In this document: piece by piece, positions 33,301 to 41,211 of the stretch | How positions within the stretch are numbered: position 1 is the stretch's first letter | How the letters are laid out: every line of letters starts with the position of its first letter | Origin: Candidatus Obscuribacterales bacterium | GTDB lineage: Bacteria > Cyanobacteriota > Vampirovibrionia > Obscuribacterales > Obscuribacteraceae | Length of the DNA: 47,596 nt | Reading direction: 5' to 3' | NCBI GenBank assembly: GCA_020050835.1 | Contig: JAGVKB010000019.1 | Coordinates: 1 to 47,596, forward strand | The notes under the pieces: model-generated | What the model was told of the DNA's origin: nothing | Database searches by the model: none | The model's input: only the letters and a program-made list of their open reading frames with translations | Made by a program: the position numbers and the translations under genes

Positions 33301-34241
33301 TTACTCCTGCCGCGCGGGCTGTCGGCAGCAGTTACGAGCTGATCATAAAGATTGGGAAGGGCCGGATTACGCTTGATTTTGAGCATCTCGGCAATGTACT
33401 GGGGCTCAAGCGAACTGTCCAACAGCGCACACGCATCTGCCCTTTGCGAGCTCGCCACCATTTGCAGTAAGTCCCTAGCAACGGCTTTTGCGATCCCCTC
33501 TGAGCTCGCCATCAATGCGAACAGTTGAGTGCCGGACCGCCTTTCCTGTCCATCCTCGCTTGCGATGAGGCTCCGGACAGCTTGGAATTCCGGTTGGCGA
33601 GAGGAATCCTTGCGAAGTTCCAGCACTGAATGTAAAAGCTCTGGATCGCTACCGAATGCATTTAACATCGCTGCGGCGTCGGCTTGAGAATCCCGCTTAT
33701 TGACCATTTCAAGCAAGACAGCAGCATCTTTATGTTGTTGTCCCGGATCGCCAAGCATACTTAAGATGCGCTGGACAAAGTACATGTTGACACTTGACTC
33801 CCGGGAATCGGGCTGGCAGCCAGCCTTCAATACTGCGGACATAAATTCAACCGCTGTCTTATTGCCTGGCTGGCCGGACAGTTCGAGGAATTTCTTTGCT
33901 GCGCGCGGATCGGAAAGATAATCAGCCACGGCGAGCGCCAGCGTCTTATCTTGCCGTTGGAGTTGCAACAGCTTCTCGCTAGCTGCCTTGTCATCACCGT
34001 CTTCCAGCGTACGGACAAGGTTCTCCAAAGCCTTCTCTCGTTGGTCGGTGGATTCAAGCGGGCGTGTTTCTTCCAGAAGATCCTTCGACACCTTCGCAGT
34101 AGACTTGCTGGCATCGCTCATTTGGACCGTCTCACTTTCAATGTCCAACCAGCACAAAGGCGACTCAGCCGACAATTCGCCGGCACCGCCAGCCAATTGG
34201 TCACACGTCGTCTCCCAGCGGCTGTCCCAATGATTCACCAT
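30309..34241 (-). CDS. Giant HEAT-like alpha-solenoid repeat protein
   Basis: Protein of 1310 residues with no recognised enzymatic domain. I chose MVNHWDSRW (34241) because CGGAG lies 10 nt upstream; MSDASKSTAK (34121) is an alternative start. From about residue 60 to the end it is built of helix-pair repeats of roughly 35-40 residues with the pattern A-x-x-L-L-x-M-L-x-S-x-D-x-x-x-R-x-x-A, for example SGRALLAMLASSDGSENKTAEKVLSL, ARLLASSNPAEVAGTRELLKLL and NNLMTLLASTDAKERSIGNRLLQML. I estimate 30 or more units, giving a long solenoid for protein binding. There is no signal peptide or membrane span, so it should be cytosolic. Base composition is clearly lower in GC and codon choice more relaxed than in flanking genes, which suggests transfer or a different selective history. 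Its partner is unknown. Confidence 0.85.
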   Translation of the reverse strand: MVNHWDSRWETTCDQLAGGAGELSAESPLCWLDIESETVQMSDASKSTAKVSKDLLEETRPLESTDQREKALENLVRTLEDGDDKAASEKLLQLQRQDKTLALAVADYLSDPRAAKKFLELSGQPGNKTAVEFMSAVLKAGCQPDSRESSVNMYFVQRILSMLGDPGQQHKDAAVLLEMVNKRDSQADAAAMLNAFGSDPELLHSVLELRKDSSRQPEFQAVRSLIASEDGQERRSGTQLFALMASSEGIAKAVARDLLQMVASSQRADACALLDSSLEPQYIAEMLKIKRNPALPNLYDQLVTAADSPRGRSNVRELLDLKKSPDLQDKADAKELMDLLNDNDPAVRATAGKMLDTADREHTHQLLLRWRNGDEGKRQVEKILDLLSSPARSSEVKSGRALLAMLASSDGSENKTAEKVLSLICGDEQSQAKGWMIFACGQDQSERKAVIQLITIMDSIVPKDGEDADKLLKMIAASGQDRVVAVNLLTLKGESVSVYEMMLKLLGTNKELASGLLKALPDSEDLKAFMKIAEDPKQKVAAKELEKMLLAGDRSNVEQFVEVIKSSQDTALTAEGRFRNIRSYQERRVAEQIVGLLNQPETQTLAKQVMKSFDNINDAERLLEMYKNYPQRADGKLRVPELVDHLYKQYPDLAKPLLTKMVEPHLIERFLKLSVELNSENTDDRAARKVLLKMVETGAATQLMRLLDAPEGSQRRNEGEELLATLRARPYGSFVPAILESKLSPAAYATLQQALTKADPASQEARQGKALVTMLSSHSQSDRVCATNLLEMMGYDSNKPAAGLLLGMLFGSSAADKEAAYTLLSTARSDYQAAKTARLLASSNPAEVAGTRELLKLLATPRDDQNDLRAISGLASDILEEAAGADGQPRAGSDAAVARELIKMLGNDKTRLAAGAILTSVDDKYNALLMAKELVLKPDETDKGKVTRAGQLARLLSSTDPADATAKKTMISLLTHRRNSIQKENLKEMGEKLLDMLKTPEHDTAEKILRGCRSVPALVGLMLLREQGKYPEATRQLMDILSSDPERREGANMLLESFSLNRHGSFSAEEDILRRNFRVEDLLSLLNKPETLDVGRGILAITRTGQEQNGLTGLATDPDGQKHFEQLLKMLAEDKAGTKQLIAAELTGDQLRGVLDLAANSQKASESRELMSLVTSSDIKRQFAGGAVASALRSSDERERSSALTLLAMLSSESTERRSTAEIILFNFNASRHASRLLAITENKDLGAAGDNLLELFSSEDFRSVSAANNLMTLLASTDAKERSIGNRLLQMLKDDRNKAAAVRILNTRR

Positions 34242-34475
34242 TTCAAGTAATCTCCGTAATGCACATACGATCAACCAACCGGCTCAATTTAGCCAGCAAG
34301 TGTTACAAGGGTGCTAAGGCTCATGGACGAGTTGTCCACGCGCAATCTCTCTCCAAATGCAGGCGGCGAGATTGGTTACTTGTCGGTGAGAATAACTGTC
34401 CTTTGGGAGCTGTTGCCTACACCCGGTCGATGTCAAAGGAAGCATTTCTTACTACAGATGACAATAGCTTCAAGC
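34242..34475. other. Short interval upstream of the solenoid gene
   Basis: No gene seen. It contains the ribosome binding site of the solenoid gene at its left end (CGGAG on the minus strand) and is bounded on the right by the NUDIX terminator. A promoter for the solenoid gene is expected here but is not clear. Confidence 0.4.
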
Positions 34476-34510
34476 AAAAAAGCTGGGGAGCTCGACGAAT
34501 TGAGCTCCCC
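34476..34510 (-). terminator. Intrinsic terminator of the NUDIX gene
   Basis: On the minus strand GGGGAGCTC pairs perfectly with GAGCTCCCC (34485-34493 with 34502-34510), followed by AGCTTTTTT. It lies about 210 nt beyond the NUDIX stop codon, so the transcript has a long 3' tail. Confidence 0.85.
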
Positions 34511-34717
34511 ACTGCCAGTCTGTGAGACGGCCAGCTTTCCACTGTCTGTTGGCCAGCGAGCGCTCGGCTCCCTGACCGGCGCAGAACGCTTTGCAGAACC
34601 AGTCCTTGTCGCAGCGTTCGGGCAGCCCGATGCGCTTGGGGTCATCCTTCGTCATGCAGGCCCGCTTCCAGAGCTCTTCGATCGCCTGCCGCAACACCTT
34701 CAGTCGAATGCTTCCGT

Positions 34718-35464
34718 TTAGACGCCAGGAGCCGCTGCGGCACCCGGAACGTGGTCCCGGAATCGCATGAACAGCGCGTAGGCGACGATCGTCTTGGCGT
34801 CGTTGACCGAGAGAAGCTGTTCGAGCGGAACGACCCGCAAGATAATCTGCTCTCCCTCTTCCAACGCACCGGTGCAGCGTCCCTGCAGCTGGTCGAGTTG
34901 CTCGCGCGACATTTCCCGGAAGAAAGCGAAGATCCGGATAGTCTCTTCGCAGGCGCCCGGCGATAGGTAGATGCCGTCCTTGAATCCTGCCAGTGCACCA
35001 AGGTCGGTGAGATCGTCGGCGGAAAGCTCGATCTCGGCCTCTTCCTTGAGCTCCTTGGCCGCAACGCCGGCGAAGTGACCGGAGCCGTCGAGCATGCCGG
35101 CCATCACTTCGCAGAACTCGAAGCTGCCGGTAGCCAGCCGCGGCTGAACGGTCATCACTGCGTACTCCTTGCCCTCGCAGCGCACCACCGCCAGAATCGC
35201 CACCGCTCCTCCGCGCGCGAAGATGACGCCGGGGATGAAGCGGCCGGTCGAGTCGACGACGTCGCATTTGAACTTGATGAAGCCGACGCGCGGCCCGAAC
35301 ATGTCGACCGACTGGAAACAAACCGAGCGCAGATTGAAACGCGTGCGGTCCACCTGCGCCAGCCAGTCGGTGAAAGGCTTGGCCTTGACGGCGACAGCGA
35401 TGTCGATGCCGGCTTCGGCCGTCACCGGGATGCCGCTGACCATTTGATTCTGAGATACGGACAT
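34718..35464 (-). CDS. NUDIX hydrolase, ADP-sugar pyrophosphatase-like, with non-canonical Nudix box
   Basis: NUDIX protein of 248 residues, most like the NUDT14/plant ADP-glucose pyrophosphatase group in its layout (PGVIFARGGAVAILAVVRCEGKEYAVMTVQPRLATGSFEFCEVMAGMLDGSG). The expected reaction splits a nucleotide-sugar into sugar-1-phosphate and nucleoside monophosphate. The Nudix box (residues 123-145) reads G-x5-G-x7-K-E-L-x-E-E-A-E-I. The first Glu of the consensus is Gly and the Arg is Lys, while the metal-binding E-x-x-E-E is kept. GAAGGAGG just before the ATG strongly supports the start. A 210-nt 3' region with a terminator follows. Confidence 0.88.
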   Translation of the reverse strand: MSVSQNQMVSGIPVTAEAGIDIAVAVKAKPFTDWLAQVDRTRFNLRSVCFQSVDMFGPRVGFIKFKCDVVDSTGRFIPGVIFARGGAVAILAVVRCEGKEYAVMTVQPRLATGSFEFCEVMAGMLDGSGHFAGVAAKELKEEAEIELSADDLTDLGALAGFKDGIYLSPGACEETIRIFAFFREMSREQLDQLQGRCTGALEEGEQIILRVVPLEQLLSVNDAKTIVAYALFMRFRDHVPGAAAAPGV

Positions 35465-35892
35465 TTGTCCTCCTTCTCTCTTGGGAATTGGATCTCCGCA
35501 AGCGCGACAGCAGCCTACAGTTTATACGTAAGTTAGCTCCGAGCAGTACTTTGCCAGTAACGTTACTTCGGGTGACTCGGTCGTCTTTGCTTTTCAGTAC
35601 TTTTGCTCGGGTAATTTTGAACTCATCGGAAATACGCTTGTTACTAGCGTCATGATGCTGCTACTTACAAGGAACAGTTACAAAATATTGGCAAGAAAAA
35701 TCGAGCAAATGCCCGTAAACAACTGGCAGATCGACCTGCAGATGTTGAATTCGGTCGTTGCCAACCCTGATTAAAATTCGGCCGAACCTTCGTATTAGCC
35801 CCCACCCGATCGCTTAGCGAAGCTGTCAGATCAGTTTAAGATAGACAGAACAGCAGCTTTAACTAGTAGCAGTATCATCGCTCAGATAAAAA

Positions 35893-36003
35893 ATGACACC
35901 GGCATCCAATCCCATTCAGCAAGAGATTACCAGCGCTAGCCGCGCCATCTGCCACCAACGCGGCGATTGGGAGATCTACGAAATCAGCCTCGGCGAGATT
36001 TGA
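35893..36003 (+). CDS. Doubtful 36-codon ORF
   Basis: An ORF of 36 codons beginning MTPASNPIQQEITSASRAIC and ending in TGA. Its codon use looks coding-like, but there is no ribosome binding site. It might be a remnant of a longer gene or chance. Confidence 0.2.
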   Translation: MTPASNPIQQEITSASRAICHQRGDWEIYEISLGEI

Positions 36004-36124
36004 CTCCCAATTCTCGAGCACAGCCGGCTCAACTTACCTGAAATTAGCCAACATTGATGCTCTTCCTGCGATCACTCGTTGCAGGGTGCGGTTAAACCGG
36101 CCTGGCTCTTTTAATAATAAATGT

Positions 36125-36154
36125 TTGATTAACCCAACCACTTAGAACTATGGT
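36125..36154 (+). promoter_or_regulatory. Possible promoter of the VWA/MoxR cluster
   Basis: TTGATT (36125-36130) and TATGGT (36149-36154), 18 bases apart, each match the sigma-70 consensus at four of six positions. They lie 150 bases before the first gene of the cluster. Weak evidence. Confidence 0.25.
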
Positions 36155-36301
36155 GGTAGTCAATCTCAGTACATTTCATTTTCTCAAACAGGTTCAACCA
36201 CAGCAGACTGAAAGGAACAACCAGCGAAGCAGTCAAGGCGTATTTCTTCTAAGTTCTCTTAGCCGGTCCAGGTCGGACTTATTACAGAAAGGCGATCTCC
36301 T

Positions 36302-37453
36302 ATGCGTGAGCGTTACCCGACGCCCTTCGTGCAGCTAGCAACGGTAACCTTGCTGTTGAGCGCGAACGGATGTTGGCAAAGCGAGAAAGTACACAAGGCC
36401 GGTTCACTTCCGGACACACTCTATGTCACGCCGTTCGGCGCCGAAAACCACAAGTACGGCGGCATCGAGGGCAAGGTGCTGATCGACAAAACCGTCCCTT
36501 ATCTGGACGGAGCGCTGGGCAAGTTTCACTACCGAGACGACGGCAAGTTGCTTTCGACCAGTGAGACTTACGAACCGGATAGCACCGGAGTTCGCAAACC
36601 AAAGAGCGAGGCCAGCTTCACGCCCGCCGGCAAGGTGTTGAAAGGGTTCCTGCGGCGCCCGGATGGCACTACTCGCTTAAGCACCGAGCTTTTGCCGGAC
36701 GGCAGTCGCGTGCGCCAATACTACTGGCCCGAAAGCAATCGGCTGTTCATGCGACAGCTGACCAGCGCCGCCGGCAGTACACGGCAAGAGTACCTGCTGC
36801 GCGACAACGGCAACACCTGGGCCAAGATCGACTCCGTCAAGAGCCACTGGTGGAGAGAGCACAGCTGCGAGCTGTTCCGCGATGACCAAACCAGGCAATA
36901 TCGGCTCGATGAGGTGGACGGTTTCAAACGAGTGAGTGTTTATCGCGGCTGCGGAGAGAAGCTCGACCACGTCTCGTACTGGAAATACTCCCACGACCAG
37001 CTGATCGGTGGCTACAACCATCTGCACGGTTTGGACGAATACGACACCGAAGGCAAGATCGCTCGCTGCATAGTCTTTACCGACTTCGAGGGGCGCATCT
37101 CACCGAAAGCCTGCCAGCTGCCCTGCGACGATGGCTGGATGATCATGCAGTTTTCCGACGACAATCGCAGCGGGCAGAGCGTTGAGCTGCTGAGCTGGCG
37201 AGACGGCAAAGGCGAGCTGAAGCAGCGCCTGCTCATGCCGTTCGGTCCGATCGCATCAGTGACGCTGCCGAAAGGTAGCCAGACTCCTCTCAGCCGGCCG
37301 CCGCGGCTGGACGCTATCGACATCTGGCGAGTCAGAGAGCTCGATTTGAGCGCCTTCGAACAGTACAAGCAGCAGTTTCGCAACGAAAAGCTAGATTACT
37401 GCGGGATGCGCATCGCCAACGATCCGCTCCGCTGGTACCTGCAAGACGACTGA
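36302..37453 (+). CDS. Hypothetical lipoprotein-like protein at the head of the VWA/MoxR cluster
   Basis: Protein of 383 residues. The N-terminus looks like a signal peptide (MRERYPTPFVQLATVTLLLSANGC) with a possible lipobox (A-N-G-Cys24), so it may be a lipoprotein or secreted protein. The body is beta-rich with repeated Tyr/Asp/Gly motifs (YRDDGKLLSTSETYEPDSTG; KGFLRRPDGTTRLSTELLPDGSRVRQYYW; YDTEGKIARCIVFTDFEGR), reminiscent of short antiparallel repeat units of the MORN or YD kind. This is a resemblance only. AAAGGCGATC lies upstream. It is followed by the first VWA gene after 150 bases. Its function is unknown. Confidence 0.65.
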   Translation: MRERYPTPFVQLATVTLLLSANGCWQSEKVHKAGSLPDTLYVTPFGAENHKYGGIEGKVLIDKTVPYLDGALGKFHYRDDGKLLSTSETYEPDSTGVRKPKSEASFTPAGKVLKGFLRRPDGTTRLSTELLPDGSRVRQYYWPESNRLFMRQLTSAAGSTRQEYLLRDNGNTWAKIDSVKSHWWREHSCELFRDDQTRQYRLDEVDGFKRVSVYRGCGEKLDHVSYWKYSHDQLIGGYNHLHGLDEYDTEGKIARCIVFTDFEGRISPKACQLPCDDGWMIMQFSDDNRSGQSVELLSWRDGKGELKQRLLMPFGPIASVTLPKGSQTPLSRPPRLDAIDIWRVRELDLSAFEQYKQQFRNEKLDYCGMRIANDPLRWYLQDD

Positions 37454-37474
37454 GCGGCTGAGTGCGCTCGGTCA

Positions 37475-37501
37475 ACCGGCAACCCGAAGCGACCTGCCGG
37501 T
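37475..37501 (+). other. Hairpin between the lipoprotein and first VWA gene
   Basis: ACCGGCA (37475-37481) pairs with TGCCGGT (37495-37501). A competing pairing, CCCGAAG with CTTCGGG, overlaps it, so two alternative structures are possible. Confidence 0.4.
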
Positions 37502-37603
37502 CCCTTCGGGCGTTGCCATCTTCTGCCCGCCGAATCAAGCGGACGCCATTCGGCGGACCGCTCCGACCGGCAGCACTTTCAACCCCAAAAGGAGGAATCA
37601 ACG

Positions 37604-38770
37604 ATGCCACAGTGGATTACCGATCTGTGGGAGTTCGCCTCCAGCGTGCATTTCACCGACTGGAAGGTGGGTTGCGCCCTGGCTGTGGTGGCACTCTTGC
37701 TGGTGTGGTTGTGGAAGGGTCTTCAGCACGCGGTGGCACACACCGCCGTGCACAAGCACAAAGCGCGGTCATTCGCCTTGTTCGGCTTGATCTGTTCGCT
37801 CTTGCTCGTCGGCAGCTGGTCGATGTTCGCCATGGCCCAGGCGGACCCGAAATCGACCGAAATCGTCAGCACCGAGTCTTACATGGCGCGCGAGTTCATC
37901 CTGATGGAGGATCGCTCGGGCTCCATGTTCAGCTGGGACATCGAGGCGCCCGAGCTGGCGCCGCTGGTGGACCGGTGGGAGAAGGAGCAGCTCGAGGCCT
38001 ACGAAGCGGAGCGCCGGCAGTATCCGTTGCTTTACCCGAACCCGCCCCGGGAGCTGGTGAAGCGCCCGGAGAGGACTTCCGCCGCGATGATTCAGCGCTT
38101 TCAGGCCGCGCTTTATGTGGCCGAGAAGTTCCTGAAAAGCCGGCCCGACGACGACCGCTTCGCGATGTTCACGTTCGACGACTCCTGCTACATGGTCGAG
38201 CCGCTCGGCCGAGACCGCAAGCTCCTGCTGGAGGCGCTGCGCGAGATCAGCCGCAAGAGCGGCGGCGGCACCAACTTCGACGGTCCCCACCCGGGTTCGC
38301 CGCAGGTAGGCGCCGTCCAAAAGTCGATCGACCACCTCAACCGGTACGGCAAGGCCAAAGTGCGCTGCATGATTCTGATCAGCGACGGTGACGCCGGCAT
38401 CTCCCCTGAGCGGCACCAGCAACTGGTCGAGCAGATGAAGAAGCCGGGGCAGGAGATTCACATCTATGCCCTGGTAGCCGGACCGAAGGCCAACATGACC
38501 AACTCGGTGACCGAGTCGCTCCGGCGCCTGGTCAAGGAAGTCAACCCGAACGACCCGAACCGCCCGGAGCTGGCAAAGACGGTGATCTGGGCGGGAGACG
38601 GCAAGGCGATGGAGGAGGCGTTCGAGCTGATCAACCGGCTCGAGACCTCGTCCGTCGAGTCCAACCCGGTTCCGAAGGACCGTGATGTGCGTCACGAGTT
38701 CATTCTGGCCGGCTGCGTACTGCTCGCTCTCTTCATGGGCGCCTGCAGCGTATTCCGAGAAGAATTCTAA
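37604..38770 (+). CDS. VWA domain-containing membrane protein (first)
   Basis: Protein of 388 residues with a von Willebrand factor A domain. Two hydrophobic helices near the N-terminus (about residues 23-40 and 59-80) and one at the C-terminus (EFILAGCVLLALFMGACSVF) resemble the BatA/BatB layout. The MIDAS metal site is complete: DRSGSM (Asp103, x-Ser-x-Ser), GGGTNF (Thr) and ISDGDAG (Asp). VWA proteins of this kind bind metal and protein ligands and are remodelled by MoxR ATPases. AAGGAGG precedes the ATG. The next gene starts 14 bases after the stop. A long charged insertion (EKEQLEAYEAERRQYPLLYPNPPRE-type region) sits after the MIDAS loop. Confidence 0.9.
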   Translation: MPQWITDLWEFASSVHFTDWKVGCALAVVALLLVWLWKGLQHAVAHTAVHKHKARSFALFGLICSLLLVGSWSMFAMAQADPKSTEIVSTESYMAREFILMEDRSGSMFSWDIEAPELAPLVDRWEKEQLEAYEAERRQYPLLYPNPPRELVKRPERTSAAMIQRFQAALYVAEKFLKSRPDDDRFAMFTFDDSCYMVEPLGRDRKLLLEALREISRKSGGGTNFDGPHPGSPQVGAVQKSIDHLNRYGKAKVRCMILISDGDAGISPERHQQLVEQMKKPGQEIHIYALVAGPKANMTNSVTESLRRLVKEVNPNDPNRPELAKTVIWAGDGKAMEEAFELINRLETSSVESNPVPKDRDVRHEFILAGCVLLALFMGACSVFREEF

Positions 38771-38784
38771 CTGGAGGACCAACC

Positions 38785-39807
38785 ATGAACGTTCGCGTCA
38801 ACGCGATGCTCGACCGGTTTCGCTCGCCGCCGTCCTGGCTGACCACGGCCCTGGCCGCGGTCGCAGCGGTGGTGGCAGCCGGCGAATCGGTGTTCTACGG
38901 AATGAAAGTTTTCACCGCCGACGGCGACGCCTTCGACCGGCTGATCCTGGGCAGCTCGCTGGCTGTTCTGGCCACCGGCCTGGTCTACCTGACGCGGCAA
39001 CCGCTCCTGGCGGTCGGCCGGCGCCTGGGAGCGGCGATGGCCGGGGGTCTGGAGTTTCGGATGCTGTACGTGCCCGAGCACGTCTGGTGGCTGCTGCTGG
39101 CGCTCGCCGTCAGCGGCTCCGCCTTCGGACTGTACAAGCTTTCGCTCGGCGAGGCCGCCAACTGGCACCTCTACCTGACGGCAGCTTCGCTGACAGTCCT
39201 GGCGGCCGGCGCGGTCGTGCAGCTGGTGCAACACCGCTGGGCGGGCATCATCTCGCTGGCGGTCGGTGTCGTCCTGATGGCGGCGGGGGCGCTCTTGCTG
39301 ACGGCGAAGTCCGCGCAGATCGACTCTTACAATCAAGCGATGCAGACGCACAAGAGCGAAAAGCGCGAGCTGGCCGTCGAGCAGAAGCTGCTGGAGCAGT
39401 CGCTCCAGAACTATCTGAGCAATCAGCAGCGCTCACAGCTGAGCCGGCTCGTCTTCCCCGACGCGCCCTCCTTCCTGACCGCCAGAACCTTCTTCCACAG
39501 AAGCAATCTCTTCGCTCAGACGCCGGGCAAGGGGAAGCAGGCTTACGAAGAGATCTGCCGGTCGCTCATGTTCAACTCGGGCAATCGCTACTTCGGTCTC
39601 ACAGTCGAGCAGCAGGACGTCTACGAGCTTGACGCTCGGCGGGCGCAACGCAATCTGGAGAAGCTGATTCGCTCCGGACAAGCAGGCGGTGCCGGCATGC
39701 CGAACGGCAAACAAGGTCAAGGTCAGGGTCAGCAACCAGGCGAACCGCGCGATCCCGGTCGGGAGCCGAACCCCGGTTCCGGCCGTATGCCGCGCAACAC
39801 TCTCTAG
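38785..39807 (+). CDS. Polytopic membrane protein between two VWA genes
   Basis: Protein of 340 residues, unknown function. It has about five hydrophobic helices in the first 175 residues. A predicted cytosolic or periplasmic coiled coil follows (TAKSAQIDSYNQAMQTHKSEKRELAVEQKLLEQSLQ). Next comes a globular part (residues 215-295), and then a Gly/Gln/Pro-rich tail (GKQGQGQGQQPGEPRDPGREPNPGSG). TGGAGG lies before the ATG. The 14-17 base gaps to both neighbours indicate tight co-transcription and probably a complex with the two VWA proteins. I do not recognise the family. Confidence 0.75.
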   Translation: MNVRVNAMLDRFRSPPSWLTTALAAVAAVVAAGESVFYGMKVFTADGDAFDRLILGSSLAVLATGLVYLTRQPLLAVGRRLGAAMAGGLEFRMLYVPEHVWWLLLALAVSGSAFGLYKLSLGEAANWHLYLTAASLTVLAAGAVVQLVQHRWAGIISLAVGVVLMAAGALLLTAKSAQIDSYNQAMQTHKSEKRELAVEQKLLEQSLQNYLSNQQRSQLSRLVFPDAPSFLTARTFFHRSNLFAQTPGKGKQAYEEICRSLMFNSGNRYFGLTVEQQDVYELDARRAQRNLEKLIRSGQAGGAGMPNGKQGQGQGQQPGEPRDPGREPNPGSGRMPRNTL

Positions 39808-39824
39808 AAAGGAGGGCAGCAAGC

Positions 39825-41060
39825 ATGCAGATTCAAATTGGCGAGCACCTGATCGAGTTCGACTACGAGGTGTACCTCCGTTACTTCTGGGTGGGCGTCC
39901 TGTTCGTGGTCGCCTGCCGCGTGCTTGGCTACTTCGCTCTCAAGAGCCTGCGCGAAGACTACAGCAAGCGGCAGAACCTGGAGCGGACCACCCGCGCACT
40001 GAAGTGGACCGGCGTCGCGGTTTCCACCTGCTTGTGGTCGGTAGCAGCTACGCTCCTGGCAGTCGCTGCCGCCGAGCCGTTCGAGCCCAACCAGCCGATT
40101 GTGGTGCCAGCGGGCACGATCAGCTACGTGATGGCCTTCGACGTCAGCCCGAGCGCTGAAGCCGAGGACTATCGAGACAGCCTGCCTCCCCCTCGCCTTC
40201 CGGATGGGTCTGCCAATCAACCGATCGGACCCTGGGGCAGTCGGCTGCAAGTGGCTCGTTGGCTGGCTTTCAACAAGATCATGAAAGCGATGCCTGGCAA
40301 CAAGAAGGGCATCGTCGCTTATACCGCCGATGCCCGAGTCGTTTCGCTCCTGCGCGACGACGACCAAGTCATCAACGACCTGCTCAACAACGACGAGGCA
40401 CTGACTGCCCCAGGCGGCGGCTCGGATCCCAGCGACGCTTTGCGAGCGGCGATTCAAATCCTCCGGAAGCAGTACGACGAAAGCAAGCAGCAGATGATCT
40501 TCGTCTTCACGGACGGAGGCGTTAGCGATCTGGAGGAGAAGACCTCGCAGGACGACAAGGACGTCTGGGAGCGTGACTTTCAGCGCACCCTGAAAGAGCT
40601 GGCGGCCCTCAAGGAGCAGGCGCTTCGATCCGGCGTGAAGCCACCGAAGGTGGTGCTGATCGGAGTGGGCGGCGACCAAGAGGTGATGGTGCCGCTGTAC
40701 TACACCGACGGCGAGCGCGTTCGCAACGAGAAAGGGGAGCCCGACTTCTTCCCGTTCGGAGCGCCGGCAGACAAGAAGGAGAAGACCAAGCTGGTCGAAG
40801 CCAACATCGTCATGCTCAAAGACCGAATCGGTGCGGTCGTCGACTGCCAGTACCTGCGCGTCAGCCAGAACTGGCAGGAGAACGAGCAGTTGAGCTGGGT
40901 GAAGGACGTGATCGGCGGGCAGAAGAGCGCGGTCGGCAAACGCTATCTGACAGCCTACCCGCTCTACGCCGCGATGGCTCTGATCCTCCTGCTGTTCGCC
41001 CGCGGGCTGTTCCGCAGCAGCGACGCGATCGCGCGGAGGCGCATGCTTCCGAGCAACTGA
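39825..41060 (+). CDS. VWA domain-containing membrane protein (second)
   Basis: Second VWA protein, 411 residues. Two N-terminal hydrophobic segments (about residues 20-40 and 63-82) and a C-terminal helix (YAAMALILLLFARGLF) flank the VWA domain. The MIDAS motif is DVSPS (Asp106, then Ser-x-Ser), with VFTDGGVSD supplying the later Asp. The Thr of the usual G-G-G-T loop is Ser (PGGGSDPSD), which can still coordinate metal. A long insertion follows (ADKKEKTKLVEANIVMLKD). The site AAAGGAGGG is strong. The pair of VWA proteins with an intervening membrane protein resembles BatA/BatB pairs, but the intervening protein is unfamiliar. Confidence 0.88.
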   Translation: MQIQIGEHLIEFDYEVYLRYFWVGVLFVVACRVLGYFALKSLREDYSKRQNLERTTRALKWTGVAVSTCLWSVAATLLAVAAAEPFEPNQPIVVPAGTISYVMAFDVSPSAEAEDYRDSLPPPRLPDGSANQPIGPWGSRLQVARWLAFNKIMKAMPGNKKGIVAYTADARVVSLLRDDDQVINDLLNNDEALTAPGGGSDPSDALRAAIQILRKQYDESKQQMIFVFTDGGVSDLEEKTSQDDKDVWERDFQRTLKELAALKEQALRSGVKPPKVVLIGVGGDQEVMVPLYYTDGERVRNEKGEPDFFPFGAPADKKEKTKLVEANIVMLKDRIGAVVDCQYLRVSQNWQENEQLSWVKDVIGGQKSAVGKRYLTAYPLYAAMALILLLFARGLFRSSDAIARRRMLPSN

Positions 41061-41110
41061 CGTGGCAGGGCCGAGTGCGTACCGCCATTGGTAAAGCGCA
41101 TTCGGCACGC

Positions 41111-41174
41111 CGCAGCAGCTCATGGCTTGCTGCGGAGATTCACTGGTGCGAAGCGCTCATCTGTCGAGCGCTTC
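41111..41174 (+). other. Tandem hairpins in the moxR leader
   Basis: CCGCAGCA (41111-41118) pairs with TGCTGCGG (41129-41136), and GAAGCGCTC (41151-41159) with GAGCGCTTC (41166-41174). The second ends 37 nt before the moxR start. An imperfect GCCGAGTGCG/CGCATTCGGC pair lies just upstream. No T-run follows. Confidence 0.55.
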
Positions 41175-41211
41175 TTCTTACCTGAACAAGAACTCTGGAA
41201 AGAGGTGAACA

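Larger units (their letters stand above)
35465..36301. other. Long AT-rich non-coding interval
   Basis: About 840 bases between the NUDIX gene and the VWA/MoxR cluster, on divergent strands. AT-rich compared with the genes. A 36-codon open frame lies inside (35893-36003). The cluster promoter should be near the right end. Confidence 0.5.

Noticed and set aside
34470-34717. Open frame after the NUDIX gene reading RCDKDWFCKAFCAGQG near its end
   Set aside because: Cys-rich and tempting as a small protein, but there is no ribosome binding site and the frame runs straight through the intrinsic terminator at 34476-34510, so it is more likely a 3' untranslated region.
39804-41123. A 439-codon minus-strand open frame opposite the second VWA gene
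   Set aside because: Antisense shadow. The plus-strand frame carries VWA motifs and fits the operon spacing.
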